Shown here: piece after piece, positions 1-6,067 of the stretch
Numbering within the stretch: position 1 is the first letter of the stretch
Layout of the letters: each line of letters starts with the position of its first letter
Source of the DNA: Clostridiales bacterium
GTDB lineage: Bacteria; Bacillota; Clostridia; Lutisporales; Lutisporaceae
Assembly (NCBI GenBank): GCA_012522255.1
Contig: JAAYKT010000021.1
Coordinates: forward strand, 1 to 6,464
Length of the DNA: 6,464 nucleotides
Reading direction: 5' to 3'
Notes under the pieces: model-generated
What the model saw: only the letters and a program-made list of their open reading frames with translations
What the model was told of the DNA's origin: nothing
Database searches by the model: none
Made by a program: the position numbers and the translations under genes

Positions 1-152
1 CCTTTGTTCTAATTACTTTCTTATAGCTATATTCGACATCGATAGCCTAAATTCCTTTTTGATTTTAACATTTCTTACATATTTTTAAAGTTTATTTTAT
101 GCATTTGATGAATTACCACACAGTCTGACGTCCCCCTGGTTGCCCCTGGTTG
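1..152. other. Non-coding stretch downstream of kamA
   Basis: No open reading frame on either strand crosses the left edge or looks like a gene; the short minus-strand ATG frames here stop within about 15 codons. No clear hairpin followed by a T-tract is seen after the kamA stop, so the kamA transcript may continue past the left edge. The minus-strand sequence at the extreme edge (positions 1-10) ends in AAAGG, which could be the start of a ribosome binding site for a next gene, but this is a guess. Confidence 0.5.
133..152. repeat. Perfect 10-bp tandem duplication abutting the kamA stop codon
   Basis: CCCCTGGTTG occurs twice without a gap (133-142 and 143-152), ending one base before the TAG stop of kamA. 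On the minus strand the block reads as ACCAGGGG units followed by GGGGGACG, and GGGGGACG also occurs in the hairpin at 3031-3065. It may be a remnant of the same dispersed G-rich element. Confidence 0.7.
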
Positions 153-1412
153 CTATTTTTTTCTTGCTTTTGCCCTATCTTTTCTGAGCATTTCCGTTGG
201 CTCCAGGTTCATCGCATTGCCTTCCAGCAGCCCCGCCACGCCGCTCAGTTTATCTTCTCTTTCTTTTCTGCATACCGGGCAATTACAGGGTTCTTCAATA
301 TATTCAGGTTCTGTATAAGTTGTGATTACCCCTTCGAAGTTTCTCAGTATAACTTTTGTCTTGTTCTGTGAAATCACGTATTGGGGCCCTACCGGAGTTT
401 TTCCACCGCCGCCGGGTGCATCAACCACAAAAACGGGTACACAGAATCCGGAGGTGTGCCCTCTCAGCCCTTCTATAATTTCTATACCTTTTGATACCGT
501 AGTCCTGAAATGTTCTATCCCGAAGGATAGGTCGCATTGGTAGACATAATATGGTCTAACCCTTATTTTCACCAGTTCATGTACCAAATCTCTCATTATA
601 TGAACGCAATCGTTTACACCTCTTAATAGCACGGATTGGTTACCGAGAGGTATACCCGCATCTGCAAGTCTTTCACATGCTTCTTTTGATTCAGGAGTAA
701 TTTCTTTGGGATGATTAAAATGTGTATTAAGCCAGATGGGATGGTACTTTTTTAACATATTGACGAGTTCCGGTGTGATTCTTTGAGGCATAACTACAGG
801 TGCCCTCGAACCAAGTCTCACGATCTCAACGTGAGGTATTGCCCTTAATTCTTTTATGATGTATTCGAGCACATCATCCTTTACCAATAGACAGTCTCCG
901 CCTGATAAAAGGACGTCTCTTACCTGGGGAGTGTTTCTTATATATTCTATGGATTTTTCTATTTTGTCCATGGGAACGGCTTTATCCTGCTGCCCCGCAA
1001 ATCTCCTGCGAGTGCAGTGCCTACAATACATAGCACATTGGTCCGTTATTAAAAATAACACTCTGTCGGGATATCTATGAGTCAGCCCCGGAGTGGGCGA
1101 GTCTTCGTCCTCAGCCAGAGGATCCAATAGGTCTGCTTCAGCCCGATGGAGTTCAAAGCTTGTGGGGACAGCCTGTTTTCTGACAGAGCAGTTTTTGTCC
1201 TCAGGGTCCATCAGTGATGCGTAGTAAGGTGTTATTGCCATTCTGAGGGTCTTTAGACATTCGTGAATGCCTTCTTCTTCCTCGGGAGTTATTTTTATTA
1301 CTTTTTTAAGTTGGTCTACAGTTGTTATTCTGTTTGTCACTTGCCATTTCCAATCTTTCCATTGTTCCGGTGTGACGTCTTTCCATATATCAATGTCGTT
1401 ATAATGTCTCAT
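153..1412 (-). CDS. kamA: L-lysine 2,3-aminomutase (EC 5.4.3.2)
   Basis: Interconverts L-lysine and L-beta-lysine, the first step of anaerobic lysine fermentation; cytosolic and oxygen-sensitive. The 419-residue product matches my recollection of the Clostridium subterminale enzyme nearly end to end, shifted by one residue. The radical SAM cluster motif CxxxCxxC is at C126, C130 and C133. R135 matches the residue that binds the substrate carboxylate. Acidic residues D294 (QCDLS) and D331 (VDAPGGGGK) match those holding the substrate amino group, and K338 is the PLP lysine. C269, C376, C378 and C381 match the structural zinc ligands. ATG 1412 is the start because AAAGGAGG lies 7 nt upstream. 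It lies 161 bp after kdd on the same strand and probably belongs to the same sigma-54-driven transcript. One oddity: C174 sits where the clostridial enzyme I recall has alanine (SGGDALLV). A related aminomutase is unlikely given this full motif set. Confidence 0.97.
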   Translation of the reverse strand: MRHYNDIDIWKDVTPEQWKDWKWQVTNRITTVDQLKKVIKITPEEEEGIHECLKTLRMAITPYYASLMDPEDKNCSVRKQAVPTSFELHRAEADLLDPLAEDEDSPTPGLTHRYPDRVLFLITDQCAMYCRHCTRRRFAGQQDKAVPMDKIEKSIEYIRNTPQVRDVLLSGGDCLLVKDDVLEYIIKELRAIPHVEIVRLGSRAPVVMPQRITPELVNMLKKYHPIWLNTHFNHPKEITPESKEACERLADAGIPLGNQSVLLRGVNDCVHIMRDLVHELVKIRVRPYYVYQCDLSFGIEHFRTTVSKGIEIIEGLRGHTSGFCVPVFVVDAPGGGGKTPVGPQYVISQNKTKVILRNFEGVITTYTEPEYIEEPCNCPVCRKEREDKLSGVAGLLEGNAMNLEPTEMLRKDRAKARKK

Positions 1413-1419
1413 GATTTGA

Positions 1420-1427
1420 CCTCCTTT
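1420..1427 (-). promoter_or_regulatory. Strong ribosome binding site of kamA
   Basis: AAAGGAGG on the minus strand lies 7 nt before ATG 1412. This near-consensus site suggests kamA is translated efficiently and independently of kdd, consistent with the long gap between the two genes. Confidence 0.85.
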
Positions 1428-1436
1428 AATTTTTAT

Positions 1437-1506
1437 ATAGCCCTTAGCTATTAGGTATTAGCTTTTAGGTGTTAGGGGTTAGGTGTCAGAACTCAGAACT
1501 CAGGGG
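1437..1506 (+). repeat. Heptanucleotide repeat array, about 10 units, consensus TYAGNNN
   Basis: Ten consecutive 7-bp units keep one phase from 1437 to 1506. Units begin at 1437, 1444, 1451, 1458, 1465, 1472, 1479, 1486, 1493 and 1500. All except the first (ATAGCCC) start with TTAG or TCAG, followed by three variable bases, for example TTAGGTG or TCAGAAC. The array fills the 5' part of the kdd-kamA gap relative to kamA and starts just upstream of the kamA ribosome binding site, so it is probably transcribed. It is non-coding. The same kind of unit recurs near the right edge of the window. Confidence 0.85.
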
Positions 1507-1573
1507 TTTTCCGGGGTGTTCCTTTTGGATCAAGACCCTTCGCGCCCCACGATAACAGCACCAAGCCACCTTT

Positions 1574-2614
1574 TTATGCATATAATTCTGTGAAAATTTC
1601 GCGCAGTTTTTCAGATTCTCTGAATAGTTGCAGTGTGATTTCTGCATGGCCTTTTGTGTATCCGTTTCCTATAATCATATTCACATCGCTGCCTACTCCT
1701 TCTGCTCCTAATGCAGCTTTTGTAAAGCTTGTAGCCATGCTGAAGAAATATACCGTTCCGGTGGTTTTGGTACATAGTATACTGGTCATTTCCGTATCTG
1801 GCACATTAACATTATTTATTGTTATGTCTGCCATTTCACCGTTTGTCAATTCCGCTACTTTATTCATTGTATTAACAGGCATCTGAGCATTAGCCGGGAA
1901 CACTGCATCGGCAAATCCCAATCCTTTTAACCTGTCGGTGCTCCTTTGGCTGTGGGTTATTCCTATAACCTTGCCTGTAACCCCCGCTCGCCTTTTCGCT
2001 TCGTAACAACGAAGCATTCCTGATTTGCCTCCTGCACCGATAATTACCACAGTATCGCCGGGTTTTACGAGACGTGCAACTTGTGCAGGCGCACCGGCTA
2101 CATCCAACGCCGACAGTACCAGATTTTCCGGCATGTCTGTGGGTATTTTTGCATATATGCCGCTTTCAAATAAAATAGCTTTTCCTTTTATATCAACTTG
2201 ATCTATGTCTTTTCTTATTTCAACAATTTCATCAATACGTAAAGGTGTTAGTGACAGAGAAACCAATGTTGCAATTTTGTCGCCGGCTTTTAGATCGATT
2301 TTGCCTTCCAAAGCTGAGCCTATCTTTTCGACGGTTCCTATAAGCATACCACCGGAACCTGTTACCGGGTTCTGGTGTTTTCCTTTATCTGCTACTATGC
2401 CTTTCATTATTTCGGCAATCTTTTTCTCATCGCCTTCCGCCTGGTTTTTAATCTGGGTGAAACTTGCCGAGTCCACATTTAAGGTTTGTACATCGATTAA
2501 AATTTCATTGTCATAGAGTATATCCATATTGTTATCGACTTTCTTCGCCGGTTGTGGCAAAACCCCCTTCGGCTCGATTACTCTATGCGTTCCGTATTTG
2601 CATCCTTTTAACAT
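1574..2614 (-). CDS. kdd: L-erythro-3,5-diaminohexanoate dehydrogenase (EC 1.4.1.11)
   Basis: Performs the NAD-dependent oxidative deamination of 3,5-diaminohexanoate to 5-amino-3-oxohexanoate, the third step of lysine fermentation after KamA and KamDE. The protein begins with the family-typical GCKYGTHRVIEPKG stretch. A GroES-like N-terminal part (to about residue 150) leads into a Rossmann domain whose glycine-rich loop GAGGKSG is at about residues 193-199. I chose the ATG at 2614 (346 aa) over the ATG at 2620 because GGGAGG directly abuts the earlier codon and stands a proper 6 nt before the later one. The length fits the family. It is the first gene after the sigma-54 promoter, and its product and that of kamA belong to one pathway. 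The usual neighbours kce, kal and kamDE are absent here. Other medium-chain dehydrogenases seem unlikely given the N-terminus and the neighbouring kamA. Confidence 0.93.
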   Translation of the reverse strand: MLKGCKYGTHRVIEPKGVLPQPAKKVDNNMDILYDNEILIDVQTLNVDSASFTQIKNQAEGDEKKIAEIMKGIVADKGKHQNPVTGSGGMLIGTVEKIGSALEGKIDLKAGDKIATLVSLSLTPLRIDEIVEIRKDIDQVDIKGKAILFESGIYAKIPTDMPENLVLSALDVAGAPAQVARLVKPGDTVVIIGAGGKSGMLRCYEAKRRAGVTGKVIGITHSQRSTDRLKGLGFADAVFPANAQMPVNTMNKVAELTNGEMADITINNVNVPDTEMTSILCTKTTGTVYFFSMATSFTKAALGAEGVGSDVNMIIGNGYTKGHAEITLQLFRESEKLREIFTELYA

Positions 2615-2620
2615 ACGCAT

Positions 2621-2626
2621 CCTCCC
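2621..2626 (-). promoter_or_regulatory. Ribosome binding site that decides the kdd start
   Basis: GGGAGG on the minus strand touches the ATG at 2620 but is 6 nt from the in-frame ATG at 2614. Only the second has workable spacing, so the protein most likely begins MLKGCKYG. Confidence 0.75.
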
Positions 2627-2701
2627 TTTTTATTTAATAAATGTTTTATTGTTTTGAATGATTTGTTTCCGATTATTTCATTTTACTAATTAATACTAAC
2701 A

Positions 2702-2717
2702 TGCAAGAGCTGTGCCA
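2702..2717 (-). promoter_or_regulatory. Sigma-54 (-24/-12) promoter of kdd-kamA
   Basis: The minus strand reads TGGCACAGCTCTTGCA, an exact match to the sigma-54 consensus TGGCAC-N5-TTGCA with the required spacing between the GG and GC dinucleotides. It predicts a transcription start near 2691 and a leader of about 76 nt before the kdd ATG at 2614. A sigma-54-dependent activator is encoded directly upstream. I see no competing sigma-A promoter of similar quality between here and kdd. Confidence 0.92.
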
Positions 2718-2795
2718 TAGTTAAAGGGTGAATGGAACCTCTCCACTACATTATTAACCGAAAGTATGCCCTGCTTTAATTAAAAAAAGTGAATG

Positions 2796-2835
2796 TTGGC
2801 AAGTATAAAGTTGCAATTTTTATTTTTATTGCCAA
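2796..2835. promoter_or_regulatory. Possible upstream activator sites (7-bp inverted pair)
   Basis: TTGGCAA (2796-2802) and its exact reverse complement TTGCCAA (2829-2835) have centres 33 bp apart, close to three helical turns. They sit about 109 and 142 bp upstream of the predicted transcription start, a normal distance for an enhancer bound by a sigma-54 activator. No binding motif for this protein is known to me, so the assignment is inferred from position and symmetry. Confidence 0.4.
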
Positions 2836-2960
2836 TATTTCGGCTATATAGTAGTGATGTATTTTTGTAAAATAATGAAATTAATCATGAGGTAAAAGAT
2901 TAGTATAATATGTACAAACAAATGAACGAAACCAATGGCAGAATGTAGAAAAGTAAGTTA

Positions 2961-3024
2961 AAATGCATGGAATGAGGGATAACAATACAAGGCTGAAATG
3001 CATAGTAATAAGATAACAATACAA
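2961..3024. repeat. Two-copy imperfect tandem repeat, period about 34-35 bp
   Basis: Unit 1 (2961-2990) and unit 2 (2996-3024) both begin with AAATGCAT and end with GATAACAATACAA, with a diverged middle. The 13-bp ends recur at an offset of 34 and the 8-bp starts at an offset of 35. The block lies between the activator's terminator and the kdd promoter, 270-335 bp upstream of the predicted start. It could be a distal enhancer or simply duplicated spacer DNA. Confidence 0.7.
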
Positions 3025-3065
3025 AAAAGCGACCAGGAGAACCGTCCCCCCGGTTCCCCCTGGTC
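3023..3065 (-). terminator. Rho-independent terminator overlapping the activator's stop codon
   Basis: On the minus strand, GACCAGG (3065-3059) pairs with CCTGGTC (3037-3031), and GAACCG (3056-3051) pairs with CGGTTC (3044-3039). The loop is six bases, there is a small internal bulge, and GCTTTTTT follows. The stem includes two bases of the TGA stop codon. This should isolate the activator transcript from the kdd promoter region. The G/C-rich GGGGGACGGTTCTC-like core resembles short dispersed repeats I associate with Firmicutes genomes, so it may be an inserted element serving as a terminator. Confidence 0.85.
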
Positions 3066-4464
3066 ACTTATTATATTTGCCTATCTTATATTGTAGTGTT
3101 TGTCGAGGTATTTTCAATATTTCCGCCGCTTTTGTAATATTTCCGGCAGTTTGTCTCAGGGCTCTTTCTATCATTATGCTTTCCACTTTGCTTACTGTTT
3201 CAGTAAGCGGCTTAAGTGTTGCCTTAATTTTTCTTTGTCTGTTTTTTTTATAAAATTCCTGTAAATAATAAGGCAGCGATCTGAGGGTTATTTCCACGCC
3301 TTCTGCAATATTTATAGCTCCTTCAATTGCATGTTCCAGCTCCCTCACATTGCCGGGCCAAGCATAGGACATAAAAAAGTCCATTGCACTGTCCGAAATT
3401 GATTCTATATTTTTGTCCAACATTTTATTATATTTATCTATAAAGTATTTACACAATTGTTTTATATCGTCTTGTCTTTCCTTTAAAGGTGGCATTCGCA
3501 AGGATATTACACTCAGCCTGTAAAACAAATCGTCCCTAATGGTTTTTTTCATGAGAGCATCCCGTGGGTCTGTGCTTATTGCAGTCATAATCCTCACATC
3601 AACGTAAGTTACTTTTGTATCTCCCACTCTTCTCACGATATTGTCCTGAATAACCCTCAAGAGTTTTGCCTGCAAGTTGGGTGACATGGAATTTATTTCG
3701 TCTAAAAACAAGGTCCCGCCGTCAGCCAATTCAAATAAGCCCGGCCGGTTTTCCGCTCCGGTAAAACTGCCCTTTACCGTACCGAATAATATACCTTCAA
3801 GCAAAGTTTCCGGTATAGCGGCACAATTTTGGGCAATAAACGGTTTATCTTTTCTTTGACTTGCGTTATGAATGGCATGTATTAAAAGCTCCTTGCCGGT
3901 GCCCGTTTCCCCATAAGCCATTACAGGGGAAGGTGAGTGTGACACACTTAGTGCATCTCTTTTAAGTTTCAGCATTATTTCCGTCGTTCCTATTATATCC
4001 GCAAAATTATACACCGCCTGGCTGCTTTCTTTTCGCCTTTTCTTCAACCTTTCATCCGATAGCAATTCGGCTTGCAGATCCACAACTTTTTGGGTCAGTT
4101 TTTTAACTTCTGTTATATCTTTCGAGATTTCAACAGCACCAATAATTTTTTTGTTAGCAATTATGGGAATGGTGGTGTTTATTGTTGTGATTACCTTGCC
4201 TCTGTAGTTGCGAAAAGACTGCTCGTAGTTCAAAATGGATTCGCCGGTTCTGATAACTCTAAGAATTGTGCTGGTCTGGGGTGTCAACGAAGGATATATT
4301 TCAAGTATATGACGCCCTATGGCTTCCTCCGGGTTGATGTTATCCAGTTGTGCGGCAAACTTGTTATAATATATTATTTTGCCATTGCTGTCTACAACAT
4401 GGATTCCATCTTCGATATGTTCCAAAATCTCAGATATGTTTTCCTTAAACAATGAATCAATCAT
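3064..4464 (-). CDS. Sigma-54-dependent transcriptional activator (PAS-AAA+-HTH), RocR-like
   Basis: An enhancer-binding protein that remodels RNA polymerase-sigma-54 using ATP. Numbered from ATG 4464 (466 aa), a PAS sensor fold covers about residues 10-120 (HIEDGIHVVDSNGKIIYYN) and a short linker follows. The AAA+ domain has Walker A GETGTGKE (185-192), the sigma-54 contact loop GSFTGA (232-237), Walker B GTLFLDEI (250-257), the arginine-finger region RDDLFYRL (310-317) and PGNVREL (370-376). A Fis-type helix-turn-helix ends the protein (about 441-466). The stretch GTVKGSFTGAENRPGLFE resembles RocR of Bacillus. There is no response-regulator receiver domain, so the signal is probably a small molecule bound by PAS. 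ATG 4464 is chosen because GGGGGTG stands 5 nt upstream, while an earlier in-frame ATG at 4497 lies at the predicted transcription start and lacks a leader. The adjacent perfect sigma-54 promoter makes kdd-kamA its likely target. Confidence 0.93.
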   Translation of the reverse strand: MIDSLFKENISEILEHIEDGIHVVDSNGKIIYYNKFAAQLDNINPEEAIGRHILEIYPSLTPQTSTILRVIRTGESILNYEQSFRNYRGKVITTINTTIPIIANKKIIGAVEISKDITEVKKLTQKVVDLQAELLSDERLKKRRKESSQAVYNFADIIGTTEIMLKLKRDALSVSHSPSPVMAYGETGTGKELLIHAIHNASQRKDKPFIAQNCAAIPETLLEGILFGTVKGSFTGAENRPGLFELADGGTLFLDEINSMSPNLQAKLLRVIQDNIVRRVGDTKVTYVDVRIMTAISTDPRDALMKKTIRDDLFYRLSVISLRMPPLKERQDDIKQLCKYFIDKYNKMLDKNIESISDSAMDFFMSYAWPGNVRELEHAIEGAINIAEGVEITLRSLPYYLQEFYKKNRQRKIKATLKPLTETVSKVESIMIERALRQTAGNITKAAEILKIPRQTLQYKIGKYNK

Positions 4465-4469
4465 TTGTT

Positions 4470-4476
4470 CACCCCC
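4470..4476 (-). promoter_or_regulatory. Ribosome binding site of the activator
   Basis: GGGGGTG on the minus strand, 5 nt before ATG 4464. It fixes the start 11 codons downstream of the first in-frame ATG (4497). Confidence 0.75.
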
Positions 4477-4480
4477 GATT

Positions 4481-4496
4481 TGCCGATTATTCGGCA
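4481..4496. promoter_or_regulatory. Palindrome in the activator's leader, possible operator
   Basis: TGCCGA and TCGGCA form a perfect 6-bp inverted repeat around TTAT. It lies immediately downstream of the predicted transcription start (about 4498) and just before the ribosome binding site. A repressor bound here, perhaps the activator itself, would block transcription. It could alternatively be a small RNA hairpin. No regulator is identified. Confidence 0.45.
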
Positions 4497-4504
4497 TTAA
4501 CTTG

Positions 4505-4532
4505 ATTATAGCACATACAACCCTTAGTTCAA
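4505..4532 (-). promoter_or_regulatory. Sigma-A promoter of the activator gene
   Basis: On the minus strand TTGAAC (4532-4527), a 16-bp spacer and a perfect TATAAT (4510-4505) with an extended TGC just before it. The start is predicted near 4498, giving a leader of about 33 nt to ATG 4464. The activator would therefore be made by the housekeeping polymerase, independently of the ATPase gene upstream. Confidence 0.8.
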
Positions 4533-4579
4533 GCCTTTGGACTTTAAATAATTGTCAAAATAAGATAAAAATATGGGAT

Positions 4580-4602
4580 GTCAAGTTGTAATCACATTAT
4601 TA
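4580..4602. repeat. Direct repeat, left copy, flanking the ATPase gene
   Basis: This 23-bp copy begins GTCAAGT and ends TAATCACATTATTA, and it finishes 5 bp beyond the 3' end of the ATPase gene. The right copy (6037-6058) has the same two blocks, with only the two bases between them changed to one. Confidence 0.8.
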
Positions 4603-4607
4603 GCCTA

Positions 4608-5954
4608 TCATTCTAATCTTTCTAGCGCCAGACCTATTATCTTATCCGCACAGTCAGCCATAAACAACGGAATATTCAGCAGATCATTATCCAATCGCAG
4701 ATTATTAAGTGAAAAACGTATGCGCAATTTTACTTTATCACAATATTTTTCTTTAAACTTTTTTAAGCTGCGGCTTTCTGTATTACTTTCTGATTTAACC
4801 TCGACTGGCAAGATATCATTTCCTCTTTGAATCAAAAATTCAACCTCATATCCTGGGCTGTCCATTGCCCAATAGCGTGGCATGGCTTCAAATAAACCCC
4901 GCAGCGCTTGTAGAGTATAGTTTTCACTTAAGGCTCCTTTAAACTCCACAAACAATCTGTTGCCTTCTCCAAAAGCTGAAGGTGCCAAAAGAGATAGTCT
5001 TCGCAGTAACCCTACATCTGCCATATATACCTTAAAAGCGGACAAATCATCATAAGCCGATATAGGCAATCCCGGAGTGCTGCTCCGGTATATCTTATAA
5101 ATCAGATTCGCGTCACAAAGCCACTGTAAGGCATCTTCATATTCCCTCGCCCTAGCTCCGTCTTTGACAACTCTGTAAATAAACTTTTTATTTTCTCTGG
5201 CTAATTGGGAAGGTATGGATTTCCAAACAAGTGAAATTTTTGGAAAGTCCTTGGGGTCAGGATGTTTTGCAAAATCCCTTTCATATGCATCCAAAATATT
5301 TGACAGTACCTTTTGCATAAGTTCTACGTCTTGATCCTGTGTCCAAGCTCGAACTGATTCCGGCATGCCCCCGGTTATAAAATACATCTTTAGTTTTTCA
5401 CATAAAGGATTAAAAAACGCTTCGGGTATCGGTTCAATTTTATCCATATTATGTATATATTCGCCCAGATGGCTATCGCCATTAGCCGTTAAAAACTCTG
5501 TAAAGGTCATAGGTAAAATTTCCATAAAGTCTACCTTTCCCACCGGAAAGGATGACGGTTTGGAAAGTGCAATACCCAAAAGGGAACCCGCACAGGCTAC
5601 ATGATAATAAGGTGTATTTTCGTAAAAATATTTTAAAGTATTAAGGGCATTTGGACATTCCTGTATTTCATCAAAGACTATGAGCGTTTCCTCAGGTGTC
5701 TCAATACCGATATTTTCGCCACTTGCCATAATAAGGTTTTGCAAAATTCTGTCTACATCCTTTGTAGTTTCAAAAAACTGTTTGTATTCCGGATGTTCGT
5801 CAAAGTTAAAGTATGCCAAATGTTTATAGTTGACCCTTGCAAATTCCTTTAACAACCAGGTCTTGCCTACTTGCCGAACGCCTTATAAAATTAGCGGTTT
5901 TCTATATTTGGCATCTTTCCAGTCTAATAGTTGTTTCATAGCCAATCTTTCCAT
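4608..5954 (-). pseudogene. AAA_14/DUF4143 family ATPase, interrupted by an in-frame TAA at codon 24
   Basis: The full frame from ATG 5954 spans 448 codons, a normal length for this family of P-loop ATPases, whose biological role is largely unknown. In full-frame numbering the N-terminus MERLAMKQLLDWKDAKYRKP is typical. Codon 24 (5883-5885) is TAA, directly before the Walker A motif GVRQVGKT (25-32), where relatives usually have R, Q or K. Later parts are intact: Walker B LIVFDEIQ (about 91-98), a sensor-like HVACAGSLLG (118-127), TGGMPE (194-199), and a C-terminal DUF4143 part with YEVEFL and LPVEVKS (about 369-388), a PD-(D/E)xK-like pattern. A start at TTG 5855 would give 415 residues without Walker A and so probably no ATPase activity. 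No further stop or frameshift interrupts the rest, so the lesion is recent or a sequencing error. GAGGG lies 13 nt before the ATG, rather far. The gene has its own promoter and flanking direct repeats, suggesting an accessory insertion. Confidence 0.85.
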
Positions 5955-6012
5955 GATAAAATCACTTCCCTCGTTCCATTTTTAGGATAGTTATAACTAT
6001 AATATATACATT

Positions 6013-6041
6013 AGAATATCTAATATTTTTAATTTAGTCAA
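6013..6041 (-). promoter_or_regulatory. Probable sigma-A promoter of the ATPase gene
   Basis: On the minus strand TTGACT (6041-6036), a 17-bp spacer and TATTCT (6018-6013). The -35 is strong and the -10 is weak, which suits a promoter needing an activator. The predicted start is near 6006, about 52 nt before ATG 5954. The -35 lies inside the right-hand direct repeat. Confidence 0.5.
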
Positions 6042-6058
6042 GTATAATCACATTATTA
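6037..6058. repeat. Direct repeat, right copy, flanking the ATPase gene
   Basis: This 22-bp copy is in the same orientation as 4580-4602. It shares GTCAAGT and a 14-bp identical block TAATCACATTATTA, with one extra base in the left copy. It lies 82 bp upstream of the ATPase ATG. The two copies enclose essentially only this gene and its promoter. Confidence 0.8.
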
Positions 6059-6067
6059 TTGAAAAAA

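Larger units (their letters stand above)
2615..3063. other. Regulatory region between the activator and kdd
   Basis: About 450 bp with no convincing gene on either strand. Reading in the direction of transcription, from right to left, it holds the activator's terminator, a tandem imperfect repeat of about 30 bp, an AT-rich stretch, a 7-bp inverted pair, the sigma-54 promoter and a leader of about 76 nt. This is the arrangement expected between an enhancer-binding protein and its target operon. Confidence 0.7.

Noticed and set aside
1492..1563. Tiny minus-strand GTG-initiated ORF of about 22 codons in the kdd-kamA gap
   Set aside because: It has only a mediocre ribosome binding site, no recognisable product, and ends inside the heptamer array, whose TGA-containing units supply the stop by chance.
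2796..2815. Sigma-54-like TGGCA...TTGCA on the plus strand
   Set aside because: The GG and GC pairs are separated by 13 bases rather than 10, and it would point towards the activator's terminator with no gene to serve.
4072..4455. Plus-strand ORF of 127 codons inside the activator gene
   Set aside because: It is antisense to a clearly conserved PAS coding region, has no recognisable motif, and its composition follows from the opposite strand.
4465..4497. Eleven-codon N-terminal extension of the activator from ATG 4497
   Set aside because: This ATG falls at the predicted transcription start with no ribosome binding site, while the ATG at 4464 has GGGGGTG at 5 nt.
4608..5855. Intact 415-aa ATPase starting at TTG 5855
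   Set aside because: Upstream in-frame sequence encodes the family N-terminus and Walker A motif, so this start is an artefact of the TAA at 5883-5885.
5883..5885. Recoded stop codon (selenocysteine or pyrrolysine)
   Set aside because: Those use TGA and TAG. This codon is TAA and relatives have an ordinary residue, so mutation or sequencing error is more likely.
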